Under the pieces are notes generated by a model. That model did not search any database. It saw only the letters and a program-made list of their open reading frames with translations, and had not been told where the DNA came from. Of a DNA stretch of 64,000 nt, positions 41,136 to 50,490 are shown one piece after another; positions within the stretch are counted from its first letter, which is position 1, and every line of letters starts with the position of its first letter. The stretch comes from Actinoplanes xinjiangensis (lineage in GTDB: Bacteria; Actinomycetota; Actinomycetes; Mycobacteriales; Micromonosporaceae). The stretch spans positions 620,001 to 684,000 of the forward strand of contig NZ_QGGR01000001.1 in the NCBI RefSeq assembly GCF_003148685.1, read 5' to 3'. The position numbers were made by a program, and so were the translations under genes.

Positions 41136-44100
41136 TCAGCTCCTCACTTTCCTGGACGGCGTGGAAGCGGTGTCGTGCCGGGGCAGGGTCAGCGGGTCGG
41201 GCAGGCCGTGCGCGGCGCTGAGCCCGTCGGCCCGGCGGTGCAGCCGGCCCTCGGCGACCAGGTCGGCGATCAGGGCGGTGAGCCGCGCGTCCAGTTCGGT
41301 GGAGCGCCGGGACGCCCAGCCGTAGAGCCGGCCGGTCGCGGCGAGCAGACCGTCCACATCGATCGCGCCGGCATCGGCGACCAGGTGTTCCATCGCGACC
41401 CGCAGCTCGGCGCCGGCGATCTGGTCGGCCTTGCGGGCCACCCCCTCGGCCCGGAGCCGGACCGTGGGTACCAGCTGGCCGGGGTCACCGAGGAAGTCGT
41501 CCGCCCAGGTCACGTCACCCTTGGCGGCCAGTCTGGTGATGGCGGCGTCGATGGCGGCGCGGGCCTGTTTGGTGATCCGGGTGATCGCCCACTCCTCGCG
41601 CATCCGCTGGAGGGCGATGCTGATGTGCACCGGTCCCTCGACCGCGGCGATCCGGCGGATCGCGTCGGAGATGCGCCGGGTGGTGTCCGGTGCGGCCAGG
41701 TTGGCCCCGTCCGGCAGCGCGGTGAGTCTGGCCTTCCGGTACGGCTGGGCCCACTCCTCCGGCCCGTGCGACGGCGCGGCCTTCGGGGCGGTGCTCGGGG
41801 CGGCCTTCGGGGCGGCCTTCGGGGCGGCCTTCGGGGCGGTCCTCGTCGTGGTCTTCTTCGCCGGCTTGGCCCGGGTGCGCTTCGGCGCGGGCGGCGCCTC
41901 GGTGGTGAACTCGGGCGAGACGAAGACCGGCTCGGCGATCGGGAGCCCTTCGACGGCGGCCGTCGCGGCGCGGACCGCTTCGACCCGCTCGGCTTCGGCG
42001 CGTTCCACGTCGGCACGGCTGAGCCGTTCGAACGTGGCCCGCACGACCCGCGGCTCGTCGAACTCCTCGAACTGGTCGAGCTCCTCGGCCTCTCCGGTCC
42101 GGGTGATCCGTTCGAACACGGCGGGCCGCACCCGCGGCTCCTCGGGGTCCTCGACCCGCTCGGTCCGGGTCACCCGCTCGAAGACGGCCGCCGTGACCCG
42201 CGGCCCCTCCTCCTCGATCTCCTCGATCTCGGTCCTGGTCACCCGCTCGAAGATCGCGGTCCGCACCCGAGGTTCGTGTTCCTCCTCCGAAACGCCCGGT
42301 GCCGCCCCGTCCGCGTCGGGAGACGCCGGTGCCGCCGCCCAGGTCTCCGGTTCCTCCGCCCCCTCTTCGGCGGGTACGGCCTCCGCCGCCCACTCCTCGA
42401 CGATGTGCTCCTGCACGTCGTCGACACCGGCGAGGTAGGCGTCGGCCTCGTCGACACCGGTGACGTAGGCGTCGGCCTCGTCGACACCGGTGACGTAGGC
42501 GTCGGCCTCGTCGACACCGGTGACGTAGGCGTCGGCCTCGTCGACACCGGTGACGTAGGCGTCGGCCTCGTCGACACCGGTGACGTAGGCGTCGGCCTCG
42601 TCGACACCGGTGAGGTAGGCGTCGTTCTCGTCGTCGAGGGCTCCCAGCGCGTCGACCGGGACGACCTCCTCCTCCGGCTCGGCGATCTCCTCCGGGGTCT
42701 CCGGTTCCACCGTCTCGGCCGCCTGGATCACCTCGGGTTCCGGCTCCCGTTCGGGTTCCGGCTCGGCGGTGGCGTACCCGTCCTCGGTCTGCACCAGCGT
42801 GATCGGCTCGCGCTGCTCCTCCTCGGCGGTCGCCGGCATCGCGGACCCGTCCAGTTCGGCGGCCTGCTCCTCGGGCGGGAACTCGGCGAGCGCGTCCTCG
42901 ATGGCCGCGCGCAGCCGCTGTTCCTCGTGCTCGCGGTCCAGGTACCAGGCGGTGCCCCAGATCCGGTGCAGTGTCCAGCCGAGGCTCTCCAGCACCTGTT
43001 CGCGCAGCCGGTCCCGATCGCGGGCGGCGGGCGCCGAGTCGTAACTGGTGCCGTCGCACTCGATGCCGAGGGCGAACGGGGCGTTGCGACGGGCCGAGCG
43101 GCGGACCGCCAGGTCGATCCGGAAGGCGCCGGTGCCGACCCGGGTACGCACCCGATAGCCCCAGGCCCGGATGACGTCGCGGACCGAGTCCTCGAACGGT
43201 GTCTGCGCCTCCGGCCGGGAGTCGTCGAGCCCGAGCGCCGCCTCGCCACGGGTCGCGTAGTCGAGGTAGGCGGCGAGCGGCCGTAGTTCCTCGGTGTCCG
43301 GCAGGTCCCGGCCGCGGATCGTGGAGATCACCTCGACGCGGCGCGCGGCGCGGGTGCTGGCGACGTTGAGCCGCCGCCAGCCGTCCGGCCCGGCCAGCCC
43401 GCCCAGGTCCGCGCCGATGGCCAGCAGGATCACGTCGCGTTCGTCGCCCTGCACGGTCTCCAGGTCCTTGACGAAGAAGCCGCGCAGCCGGTCGTCGTCG
43501 GGCGGCACGACCATGTCGGCGACCGCCGCCTCGATCCGCATCGCCAGGTCGGGTGTGCAGGCGATGACGCCCAGGCTGAGTTCGGGGCGGGTGACGAAGT
43601 GGTGGGCGACCCGGCCGGCGACCAGGTCGGCGATGCCGGCGTCCCCGTTCTCCGCGATCGCCGGGAACAGCTGGACCCCGGTGTCCGGGCCGGCCGGTCC
43701 GGCGGGCGGGAAGGTGCTGAGTGTCCCCTGGTAGAAGGTGTGGTTGGCGAACGCGATCAGCGACTCGTGCCGGCTGCGGTAGTGGGTGGTCAGGTCGAGC
43801 ACCGGGAAGGCGGCGCAGCTGATCGCCAGGTCCAGCACGGACCGGCCCTCCCCCGGGGTGGGCAGCGCGGTGAGCTGGCGGTCGTCACCGACGACCACGA
43901 ACGACGCGCCTCGGTAGATGCAGGTGACGGCGTCCGGGACGGGTACCCGCGAGGCCTCGTCGATGATCACCACGTCGAAGGTGAGGTCGGCCGGGACGAG
44001 GCGGCTCACGTCGGCGGGCACGGTCAGGAAGCACGGCTTGACCGCGAGGGTGGCGTGCCGGGTCCGGCCGATCAGTTCACTGACCGGCAGCTTGCGGCCC

Positions 44101-47100
44101 TGCTGGGCGGCGGACGCCCGGAGCAGCGCGGCCTCGGCGGCGGCGGTGCCGGAGGGCTGCTTCTCGTCGACCGCGTTCATCACGTCGGCGGACGCGGCCC
44201 GCTGGAGCCGGGCGTCCCACACCCGGAACTCCTCGACGAGCCGGTCGCGGGCGACGGCGTCCAGCGGGGGGAGCCGGTCGTCCTCGCGGATCACGGTGTC
44301 CGCCCAGGACTGGAAGAGGGCACGGCCGAGGACGGGCAGGATCTGCTCGACCGCGAGGTCCTCGCGGGCACAGAAGTCGACGGCCGCATCGAGTCCGTGC
44401 TCGGCGAGGATCGTACGGGCCGCCTGGTGGTCGAACCACTCCTGCTGGCCCCGGCCGTCCTCGAGGAGTGCCTGGAGGAGCTGCCGGGCGTGGTCGTAGT
44501 CGTCGAGGGCGGTGGTGAGCTGGGCGTGCCGGCGCGGCGCGAAGGCGCGCAGGATCCAGTCGCGGGCGGCCTGCCACTCGGCGACCCGGGACGGCAGCGG
44601 GTCGGTGGGCCGGGACCGGCCGAGGGCGTCGACCTGCTCGATGGTGAGCGCGGTGTCGACGCCGACCCGGATGCGGCGCGCCTCCGAGGTCCAGGCCATC
44701 GCGGTGGCCAGGGCCTCCACATCGGTCTGGGTGCCGCGGTACGCGTTCCCGAGCACCCTGGCGTACTCGGTGGCGTTGGCGGCCAGTGCCGCGGCGGCGT
44801 CGGCGGCGGTCTCCCGGAGCAGCCCGACGGCGGCCGACTCGGCGAGCGTGAAGTCCCGTCCGGCGGCGACGCTGTACGCCTGGACCAGCTCGGCCGTGGC
44901 GGTGAGCGGCTCGACGTGCGCCCGTAGCCAGGTGACCGCGTCGTGGACGGGCCCGGCCGCGAGCTGCGGGCGCGGGGCCGGCTCGGGTGGTGGCCGCAGG
45001 GCCGCGGTCCACCGGTCGAACTCCTTGCGGGCCTCCGAGACGATCCGGATGATCGCGCTGTTCGGGGTGGGTGCGCTGACCCGTTCGATGACCGCGGGCA
45101 GGGCCTCCGGCGGGGTCACCCGCATCACCTCCTCGGCGGTGCCGAGGGCGTTGCGGATCGCGTCGAAGTCGGTGTCCAGGCGCTGCCAGTGCCGGCCGAG
45201 GATCCGGCCGTACTCGCGTTCGGTCTCGTCGAGTTCGGCGAGGGCCTTCTTCCAGGCGGCCGCGGCGGCGAGGTTGGCGACGGCCTGCTTGCGTTTGACG
45301 TCCGGCCGGGCGATCTCGGCGGCCGCCTTCTTGTCCCGCCGGTACGGCGCCCGCAGCTTGCGCAGGCCCTTGTGCACACTGGCGAACCGGTCGGCCAGCT
45401 CGTCCACCGGGTGGGCGAGCGCACTGTCGTTGAAATGCTCCCGCGCCTTCGCCTCGGCGGTCTTCACCACCTCGACGGCACGCTGGAGCATCCGGGTGGC
45501 GGTGTGCGCGGCGGCCATCCCGGCGGCGTCGAACCATCCGGCCTCCGGTTTGTCGGCCCGGGACAGCAGGTCGACGATGTCCGCGACCCGGCCGATGTCG
45601 GAGAAGGCGACCACGTTGGGCAGGCCGAGCCGGGCGGTGACCCGGTCCAGGCTGTGCTGATGCTGTTCGAGCCGGTCGGCGTCGTCGGCGAACCGGCGGG
45701 CCAGGCCGCGGGCCTGCGCGGCGGTGAGCGGCAGCAGTTCCACCGCCGGCGGGTCGAGGTGCACGAGACTCGGTACGACCGGCAGCTTGCCCGGGGTGGG
45801 CAGCGCCGACCAGGTGACGCCGGCCCGGGACCGGACCGCGTCCTCGGCCTGGTGCAGCGACTTGAGATGGCGCAGCAGGCCTTCGGCGGCGCGGGCCACC
45901 GGTTCCAGGCTGTCCAGGGTGAGCCACTCGTCGGCGGCCTCCGGCGGCCGGCGGGCGGCGTGCCCGATCAGCGTGGTCAGGGCGATCGCGTCGGCCAGGT
46001 GCCGGGCCCGGAACGCGGCGGCCAGCGGGTCGGCGCCGGCCGCCTCGACCAGGTTCTCCAGGGCGGTCTGCGCCTGATGCAGGCGGGCGTCGAGCCGGTT
46101 GCGGTCGACGACGTCACGCCAGAGGAAGGCGTCACCCTGGACGGCCGGGCGCCAGGCCCGGCCGAGCCGTTCGGCGGCGTCCCGGACCTTCTGGAGGGAC
46201 TGGGTGGTGAGCGGGATCGGCAGGACCGGCGGCACCGGGGCGGCCGGCACGTCGGTCATCTGCGCGCACATGCCGAGCACGTCGTGCAGCCGGTGGCCGA
46301 GCGGCTCGCGCACCTCGTTCATCGCCTCGGCGTACGCGTTCAGCCGTTCCCGGTGGTCGCGCAGTTCCTGGCGCTCGTCGGTGGACAGGCTGGGCGGTGG
46401 CAGCGGGATGAAGTCGAGGGCGGCCGCCAGGGTGGACGCCACGTGGTCGCGCCCGGTCTGGTCGCTGTGCAGTTCGAGCAGGTAGTCGTCGAGCCCGGCG
46501 TGGGCGAGCCGGTCCTTGACCACGTCGAGGGAGGCGGCCTTCTCGGAGACGAGCAGCACCCGCTTCCCGGCGTGGATCAGCGCGGCGATCATGTTGGCGA
46601 CGGTCTGCGACTTGCCGGTGCCGGGCGCCCCGCGCATGACGAAGCTGCGCCCGGCGAGGGCGGCCGCGACACACGACCGCTGGGCCGCGTCGGCGTCCAG
46701 CACCAGCGGGATGTCGTCGGGCGAGGCCACGTCGTCGATCCGGCGGGCGGTGATCGGCTCGAACTTGAACGCGTCGATCTGCGAGCGGGCCTCGGTGGCC
46801 AGCGCGCGGACCACCGGGTGGGCCAGGATCTGCCTCTCGTTGTCGACCAGGTCGTGATAGACGACCTCGCGGTGCACGGTGAACCGGGACAGCAGGATCG
46901 CCTCGTCGGTACGCCATTCCGGGTGGTCGCCGATCGCCGCGTCCAGGCGGGCCCAGAAGACGGTGACGTCGAGCCCGGTGAGGCCCTCCACCGCGGGCAG
47001 TTCGACGCCGTGCGACCTGAGGCGGACGGCCAGGGCCGGGTTGACGAGCGGGTCGTCGGGGCGGGCGCGCAGCCGTGGGTAGTCGAGCGGGTCGGAGTCG

Positions 47101-47543
47101 ACCAGGTCGACCGGGATGAGCAGGATCGGGCTGGCGTACTCCTGCTCGTCGTCCTTCCAGTGCAGGGTGCCGAGCGCCAGGTAGAGCGCGGACATGCCGT
47201 ACTCGAGCTGGTCGCGGTGGTCGGTGCGGCGCAGCGACCGCAGCGTGGCGTCCATCTCGGCGTCGGTCATGTGCGTCTGGAACACGCTGGCGGTCCGCGG
47301 GCGCGGGCCCTCCTCCTGTTCCTCCACGCCGAGGAAACCGCACTCGCGGCCCTGTTGCAGGGCCTCCAGGACGCCGCGCGGCGACGGACTGTCGATCGCC
47401 ACCACGCCGGGACCCCACGGATCCGCGTGGATGAGCGGATTGGAGGCGGTGAGGTCGAGCAGACCGGCACGCCAGCTTTCGAGCACTCCCCGGACGCGTG
47501 CGTCCGGCCGGCCGGTCAACCCGTCAGCTTCATCCCACCGCAT
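41136..47543 (-). CDS. Giant DUF4011 SF1 helicase with Vsr-like nuclease and DUF3320 domains
   Basis: 2135 residues, by far the largest gene here. In order: a DUF4011-type N-terminus (LLDLTASNPLIH, about 28-39); Walker A GAPGTGKSQT at about 305; a long helical insert (about 400-1100); SF1 motif II VVIIDEASRVP near 1190; motif III VVVGDDRQL; motif IV HYRSRHESLIAFA; motif V/VI ETVQGDERDVILL and RLNVASTRAARRVEVI near 1390; and a Vsr/MTES_1575-like PD-(D/E)xK nuclease near 1480 (FRIDLAVRR, LGIECDGTSYD, LRLREQVLESLGW-like). Seven 10-residue repeats (about 1638-1707), acidic ERVTRTE units and an Ala/Pro/Lys linker follow, then a DUF3320 C-terminus. It probably unwinds and cuts nucleic acid; proteins of this layout are considered candidate antiphage or repair enzymes. 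Confidence 0.9.
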   Translation of the reverse strand: MRWDEADGLTGRPDARVRGVLESWRAGLLDLTASNPLIHADPWGPGVVAIDSPSPRGVLEALQQGRECGFLGVEEQEEGPRPRTASVFQTHMTDAEMDATLRSLRRTDHRDQLEYGMSALYLALGTLHWKDDEQEYASPILLIPVDLVDSDPLDYPRLRARPDDPLVNPALAVRLRSHGVELPAVEGLTGLDVTVFWARLDAAIGDHPEWRTDEAILLSRFTVHREVVYHDLVDNERQILAHPVVRALATEARSQIDAFKFEPITARRIDDVASPDDIPLVLDADAAQRSCVAAALAGRSFVMRGAPGTGKSQTVANMIAALIHAGKRVLLVSEKAASLDVVKDRLAHAGLDDYLLELHSDQTGRDHVASTLAAALDFIPLPPPSLSTDERQELRDHRERLNAYAEAMNEVREPLGHRLHDVLGMCAQMTDVPAAPVPPVLPIPLTTQSLQKVRDAAERLGRAWRPAVQGDAFLWRDVVDRNRLDARLHQAQTALENLVEAAGADPLAAAFRARHLADAIALTTLIGHAARRPPEAADEWLTLDSLEPVARAAEGLLRHLKSLHQAEDAVRSRAGVTWSALPTPGKLPVVPSLVHLDPPAVELLPLTAAQARGLARRFADDADRLEQHQHSLDRVTARLGLPNVVAFSDIGRVADIVDLLSRADKPEAGWFDAAGMAAAHTATRMLQRAVEVVKTAEAKAREHFNDSALAHPVDELADRFASVHKGLRKLRAPYRRDKKAAAEIARPDVKRKQAVANLAAAAAWKKALAELDETEREYGRILGRHWQRLDTDFDAIRNALGTAEEVMRVTPPEALPAVIERVSAPTPNSAIIRIVSEARKEFDRWTAALRPPPEPAPRPQLAAGPVHDAVTWLRAHVEPLTATAELVQAYSVAAGRDFTLAESAAVGLLRETAADAAAALAANATEYARVLGNAYRGTQTDVEALATAMAWTSEARRIRVGVDTALTIEQVDALGRSRPTDPLPSRVAEWQAARDWILRAFAPRRHAQLTTALDDYDHARQLLQALLEDGRGQQEWFDHQAARTILAEHGLDAAVDFCAREDLAVEQILPVLGRALFQSWADTVIREDDRLPPLDAVARDRLVEEFRVWDARLQRAASADVMNAVDEKQPSGTAAAEAALLRASAAQQGRKLPVSELIGRTRHATLAVKPCFLTVPADVSRLVPADLTFDVVIIDEASRVPVPDAVTCIYRGASFVVVGDDRQLTALPTPGEGRSVLDLAISCAAFPVLDLTTHYRSRHESLIAFANHTFYQGTLSTFPPAGPAGPDTGVQLFPAIAENGDAGIADLVAGRVAHHFVTRPELSLGVIACTPDLAMRIEAAVADMVVPPDDDRLRGFFVKDLETVQGDERDVILLAIGADLGGLAGPDGWRRLNVASTRAARRVEVISTIRGRDLPDTEELRPLAAYLDYATRGEAALGLDDSRPEAQTPFEDSVRDVIRAWGYRVRTRVGTGAFRIDLAVRRSARRNAPFALGIECDGTSYDSAPAARDRDRLREQVLESLGWTLHRIWGTAWYLDREHEEQRLRAAIEDALAEFPPEEQAAELDGSAMPATAEEEQREPITLVQTEDGYATAEPEPEREPEPEVIQAAETVEPETPEEIAEPEEEVVPVDALGALDDENDAYLTGVDEADAYVTGVDEADAYVTGVDEADAYVTGVDEADAYVTGVDEADAYVTGVDEADAYLAGVDDVQEHIVEEWAAEAVPAEEGAEEPETWAAAPASPDADGAAPGVSEEEHEPRVRTAIFERVTRTEIEEIEEEGPRVTAAVFERVTRTERVEDPEEPRVRPAVFERITRTGEAEELDQFEEFDEPRVVRATFERLSRADVERAEAERVEAVRAATAAVEGLPIAEPVFVSPEFTTEAPPAPKRTRAKPAKKTTTRTAPKAAPKAAPKAAPSTAPKAAPSHGPEEWAQPYRKARLTALPDGANLAAPDTTRRISDAIRRIAAVEGPVHISIALQRMREEWAITRITKQARAAIDAAITRLAAKGDVTWADDFLGDPGQLVPTVRLRAEGVARKADQIAGAELRVAMEHLVADAGAIDVDGLLAATGRLYGWASRRSTELDARLTALIADLVAEGRLHRRADGLSAAHGLPDPLTLPRHDTASTPSRKVRS
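42421..42630 (-). repeat. Seven 30-bp in-frame repeats within the helicase gene
   Basis: Units start every 30 bp from 42421 to 42601. The five middle units (42451-42600) are identical and the outer two slightly changed. Each encodes VTGVDEADAY or a close variant, an acidic linker between the nuclease and the C-terminal domains. Identity at the DNA level implies recent expansion. Confidence 0.92.
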
Positions 47544-47633
47544 TCGCCCATTCCAGCAAGGCGAGGTGGGTCACCGTGGTGGTTTTCCGGGTTAATCCGA
47601 CGTATCCGGCTCAGAAAGCCCCCACCAGAGGGC

Positions 47634-49247
47634 TCAGTCCCAGGCCGGGACCCAGAATTGCCAGCCCGCGGGAGCCAGCGGCCAGGACGGATCGGGCCGC
47701 CAGCCCTCCGGCGGATACCAGCCGTCCGGCGGGAGCGGCCAGCCCGGCGGCACCACGAATCGGATGCCGGTCGGCGCCGACGGGATCGGCGGATGCTGGT
47801 TGCCCTCGGCCGGGGCGGCGGAGACCGGGGCTAGGCTGTTCAGACCTCCGGAGTTCGCCTTCACCACCGCGGCGAGCGCCGGGATCACCGTGGTCTCGGC
47901 GATCGACTGCTGCTCCTGCGCCTCGGTGTACGACGGTGTCGCGATGTACGACGGCGGCGCCGGGCTGACCGGGCGGGCGCCCACCGACGGGTCGGTGAGC
48001 AGCGACCCCGATCCCTCGGTCTGCCGCACCGGGGTGGTGGCCGGCGGCTCGAACCGGGACCCGGACACGTACGGCGCCGGGTAGCTGCCGACATTCCAGG
48101 CCGGTGGGCTGACGTTGTTCCATGCGGGCGGGGCGGCCGGGGAGCCGGGGGCCGGGACGGCCGGCGAGACCGGGTTGACCGGCAGGGTGGACGGCGGCAA
48201 CGGGGCCACCGCGGGCATGGACGAGGGCGGCGAGGCCCAGCTGGGCAGCGCGTCGGCGGGGGTCACCCAGTTCGGCACCAGGCCGCCGGTGGCCGGGCCG
48301 CCGGTCATCAGGCCACCCGGCATGCTCATGCCGGGCACCGCCGAGCCGCCGGTCGCGGCGGGTGCGAGCGGCGGCGACGGTGAGATCGGGGTGGGGCCCG
48401 GCGTGACCGGTCCCGTACTGGCCACGCCGGGGGCCGGGACGCTCGCCGTGCCACGGCCCGCCGCCGACGCGGTGGCCGGGCGGCTCGGGCCGGCCTGCCA
48501 GATCTCCGGCAGGTCCTGGACACGGGCGATGTAGAGCATGACCTCGGTCTTGCCGCTGTTGCCCTTGAGTACGGCACGGGCCGCGGTGACCAGGCCGCGT
48601 TCGGCCAGGTGCCGCAGCACCGGGGACAGCTCGCCGCTCATCTTCGGGCTGAGGTCGCCGACCCGGGTGTCACCGATGCGGACCTCGACCAGGTGGTCGG
48701 CCGTCTCGTGCAGGGTCACGTACGCCCAGCACTCACCCTCCGGGCGCAGCAGCGGGACGAGCACCTCGAGGGCCTGCTGCTGGCCGATGACCTGCACGGC
48801 CGACCCGGACGGCAGCAGCCGGTGCTCCTGGACCGGGGCCGCGTTCACCGGGACCAGCAGGTGCGGCTCGGCGAGGTCGAGACGGATGGTGCTGTCGAAG
48901 GCGGCGGGACGGCCGTCGGCGGCGCCCCACTCGCGGCCGGTGATCCGGGCGTTGACCTCGGGGACCAGGCCGCGGCTGCTGAGTTCGGTGAGGACGGTGA
49001 CGTACCGGGCGGCCTCCGGGCGGGGGAGGTGTCCCAGCAGGCTGCTCCCGGACCAGACCCCGACGGCGTTACGGTCGTGCCGGTTGTTGCGGTCGGGGAT
49101 GAGCTGCACGGGGAGGGTTATGTCGGTTCCGCGGGGGTCGAAGTCACTGCCGAAGAGCGCACGTATCGCCTTCGCGTAATGCGTCTCGCCGACCACTTCG
49201 GCACTAGCCCAGCCCGCTTGTCCCCAAAGGGGGAACCGATTCGCCAC
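47634..49247 (-). CDS. HIRAN-like domain protein with long Pro-rich linker, upstream of DUF4011 helicase
   Basis: 537 residues. The first 130 show a HIRAN-like pattern (EVVGETHYAKAIRALFG, LPVQLIPDRNNRHDRNAVGV, LGHLPRPEAARYV). Residues about 145-245 look like a second, related unit (AYVTLHETADHLVEVRIGDT, VGDLSPKMSGELSPVLRHLA). A disordered Pro/Ala/Gly/Ser stretch (about 250-495) follows. The C-terminus carries Trp-Pro-Gly-Trp turns (PPGWPLPPDGWYPPEGWRPD) as in DUF2510-like modules. HIRAN domains bind DNA ends and are often fused or linked to helicases. The gene lies 90 bp upstream of the helicase gene on the same strand, so the two may act together. It starts at GTG 49247. Confidence 0.72.
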   Translation of the reverse strand: MANRFPLWGQAGWASAEVVGETHYAKAIRALFGSDFDPRGTDITLPVQLIPDRNNRHDRNAVGVWSGSSLLGHLPRPEAARYVTVLTELSSRGLVPEVNARITGREWGAADGRPAAFDSTIRLDLAEPHLLVPVNAAPVQEHRLLPSGSAVQVIGQQQALEVLVPLLRPEGECWAYVTLHETADHLVEVRIGDTRVGDLSPKMSGELSPVLRHLAERGLVTAARAVLKGNSGKTEVMLYIARVQDLPEIWQAGPSRPATASAAGRGTASVPAPGVASTGPVTPGPTPISPSPPLAPAATGGSAVPGMSMPGGLMTGGPATGGLVPNWVTPADALPSWASPPSSMPAVAPLPPSTLPVNPVSPAVPAPGSPAAPPAWNNVSPPAWNVGSYPAPYVSGSRFEPPATTPVRQTEGSGSLLTDPSVGARPVSPAPPSYIATPSYTEAQEQQSIAETTVIPALAAVVKANSGGLNSLAPVSAAPAEGNQHPPIPSAPTGIRFVVPPGWPLPPDGWYPPEGWRPDPSWPLAPAGWQFWVPAWD

Positions 49248-49418
49248 ACGGGAACGCTAGTGTCTGCTTTCCGTCAGTCACCTCACCCGTACGGACGAGG
49301 GCGATCATCCGTACGTTCCGTATCCGGTCCACTCGGCAGAGCTACTGAGTTACCGTTCAGTTACCGGAGATACCCGGCGACCCGTACGAAATGGTCGCCG
49401 GGCGAACTGAATCCCCGG

Positions 49419-50417
49419 TTAACGCAGCTTGACCACCATCTTGCCGGTGTTCTCGCCGCGCAGCAGGCCGATGAACGCGTCCGGCGCGTTCTCGATGCCC
49501 TCGACGACCGTCTCCCGCGCGGTGATCTGCCCGGCCCGGAGCCAGCCGCCGACCTCGGCCACGAAGTCGGGCATCCGCTGCGAGTGGTTGGCGACCAGGA
49601 AGCCGCGCAGATTGATCTCCTTGCCGATGGTGGAGGCCAGGTTGCGCGGTGCGGCCGGCGGGGTGACGTCGTTGTAGTGCGCGATGGCGCCGCACATGGC
49701 GATCCGCCCGAACTTGTTCATCACGCTGATCGCGGCCTCCAGGTGGTCGCCGCCGACGTTGTCGAAGTAGACGTCGATCCCGTCCGGCGCGGCGGCCCTG
49801 AGCTGGTCGCGGACCGGCGCGTCCTTGTAGTTGAACGCCGCGTCGAAGCCCAGGTCGTCGATCAGGTGCCGGACCTTTTCGGCGGAGCCGGCGCTGCCGA
49901 TCACGCGCTTCGCGCCGCGCAGGCGGGCGATCTGGCCCACCACGCTGCCCACCGCGCCGGCCGCGCCGGAGACGAAGACGGTGTCGCCCTCCCGGAACCG
50001 GGCGATGTCGAGCAGGCCCGCATAGGCGGTGAGCCCGGTCATGCCGAGGAGGCCGAGGTATGCCGAGAGCGACGGCGCCGCGGCCGGGTCGACCACGCGC
50101 ACCCTCTCGGCGTCGGTCACCGAGAACTCACGCCAGCCCAGGCTGTGCACGACGTACGCGCCGACCGGGACGGCGTCGGCGTGGGACGCGACGACCTCGC
50201 CGACCGCGCCGCCGTCGAGCGGCTCGCCCACCTGGAACGGCGGCATGTAGGACTTCACGTCGTTCATCCGGCCCCGCATGTAGGGGTCGACGGACATGTA
50301 GACGTTGCGGATCAGCACCTGGCCGGGGCCCGGCTCGGGAACCGCCGTCTCGGCGATCTCGAAGGTCTCGGCGGTGGGCCAGCCGACGGGACGGGCGGCG
50401 AGGCGGATCTCTTTCAT
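49419..50417 (-). CDS. NADP-dependent MDR oxidoreductase (CurA/LTB4 dehydrogenase-like)
   Basis: 332 residues, zinc-free medium-chain reductase. The N-terminal part has VYMSVDPYMRGRMND, the hallmark of the LTB4 12-hydroxydehydrogenase/CurA group. The nucleotide fold shows VFVSGAAGAVGSVVGQIARL (AAGAVGS replacing a plain GxGxxG), and DGIDVYFDNVGGDHLEAAI is another group signature. It would reduce the carbon-carbon double bond of an enone or enal with NADPH. The start at 50417 (MKEIRLAARP) has a GGGAGAC site. It is divergent from a TetR gene across 73 bp and is probably its target. Confidence 0.92.
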   Translation of the reverse strand: MKEIRLAARPVGWPTAETFEIAETAVPEPGPGQVLIRNVYMSVDPYMRGRMNDVKSYMPPFQVGEPLDGGAVGEVVASHADAVPVGAYVVHSLGWREFSVTDAERVRVVDPAAAPSLSAYLGLLGMTGLTAYAGLLDIARFREGDTVFVSGAAGAVGSVVGQIARLRGAKRVIGSAGSAEKVRHLIDDLGFDAAFNYKDAPVRDQLRAAAPDGIDVYFDNVGGDHLEAAISVMNKFGRIAMCGAIAHYNDVTPPAAPRNLASTIGKEINLRGFLVANHSQRMPDFVAEVGGWLRAGQITARETVVEGIENAPDAFIGLLRGENTGKMVVKLR

Positions 50418-50446
50418 GAAGTCTCCCAACGAGTCGTCGTTACTTC

Positions 50447-50461
50447 TCGACAGTACGTCGA
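50447..50461. promoter_or_regulatory. Likely TetR operator between MDR reductase and TetR genes
   Basis: TCGAC-AGTAC-GTCGA with a further CTCGAC half-site at 50466-50471. It is centred in the 73-bp divergent promoter region. Binding by the neighbouring TetR protein is inferred from position. Confidence 0.45.
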
Positions 50462-50490
50462 TAAACTCGACACCGCGTTACCGTGTCCGG

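Noticed and set aside
42421..42630. CRISPR-like array (30-bp repeats)
   Set aside because: The 30-bp units follow each other directly with no spacers and are in frame inside a helicase gene; they encode VTGVDEADAY.
41103..43286. A long + strand reading frame opposite the helicase
   Set aside because: It has repetitive low-complexity translation (GDVGVGLVDT repeats) and is antisense to the well-supported helicase domains.
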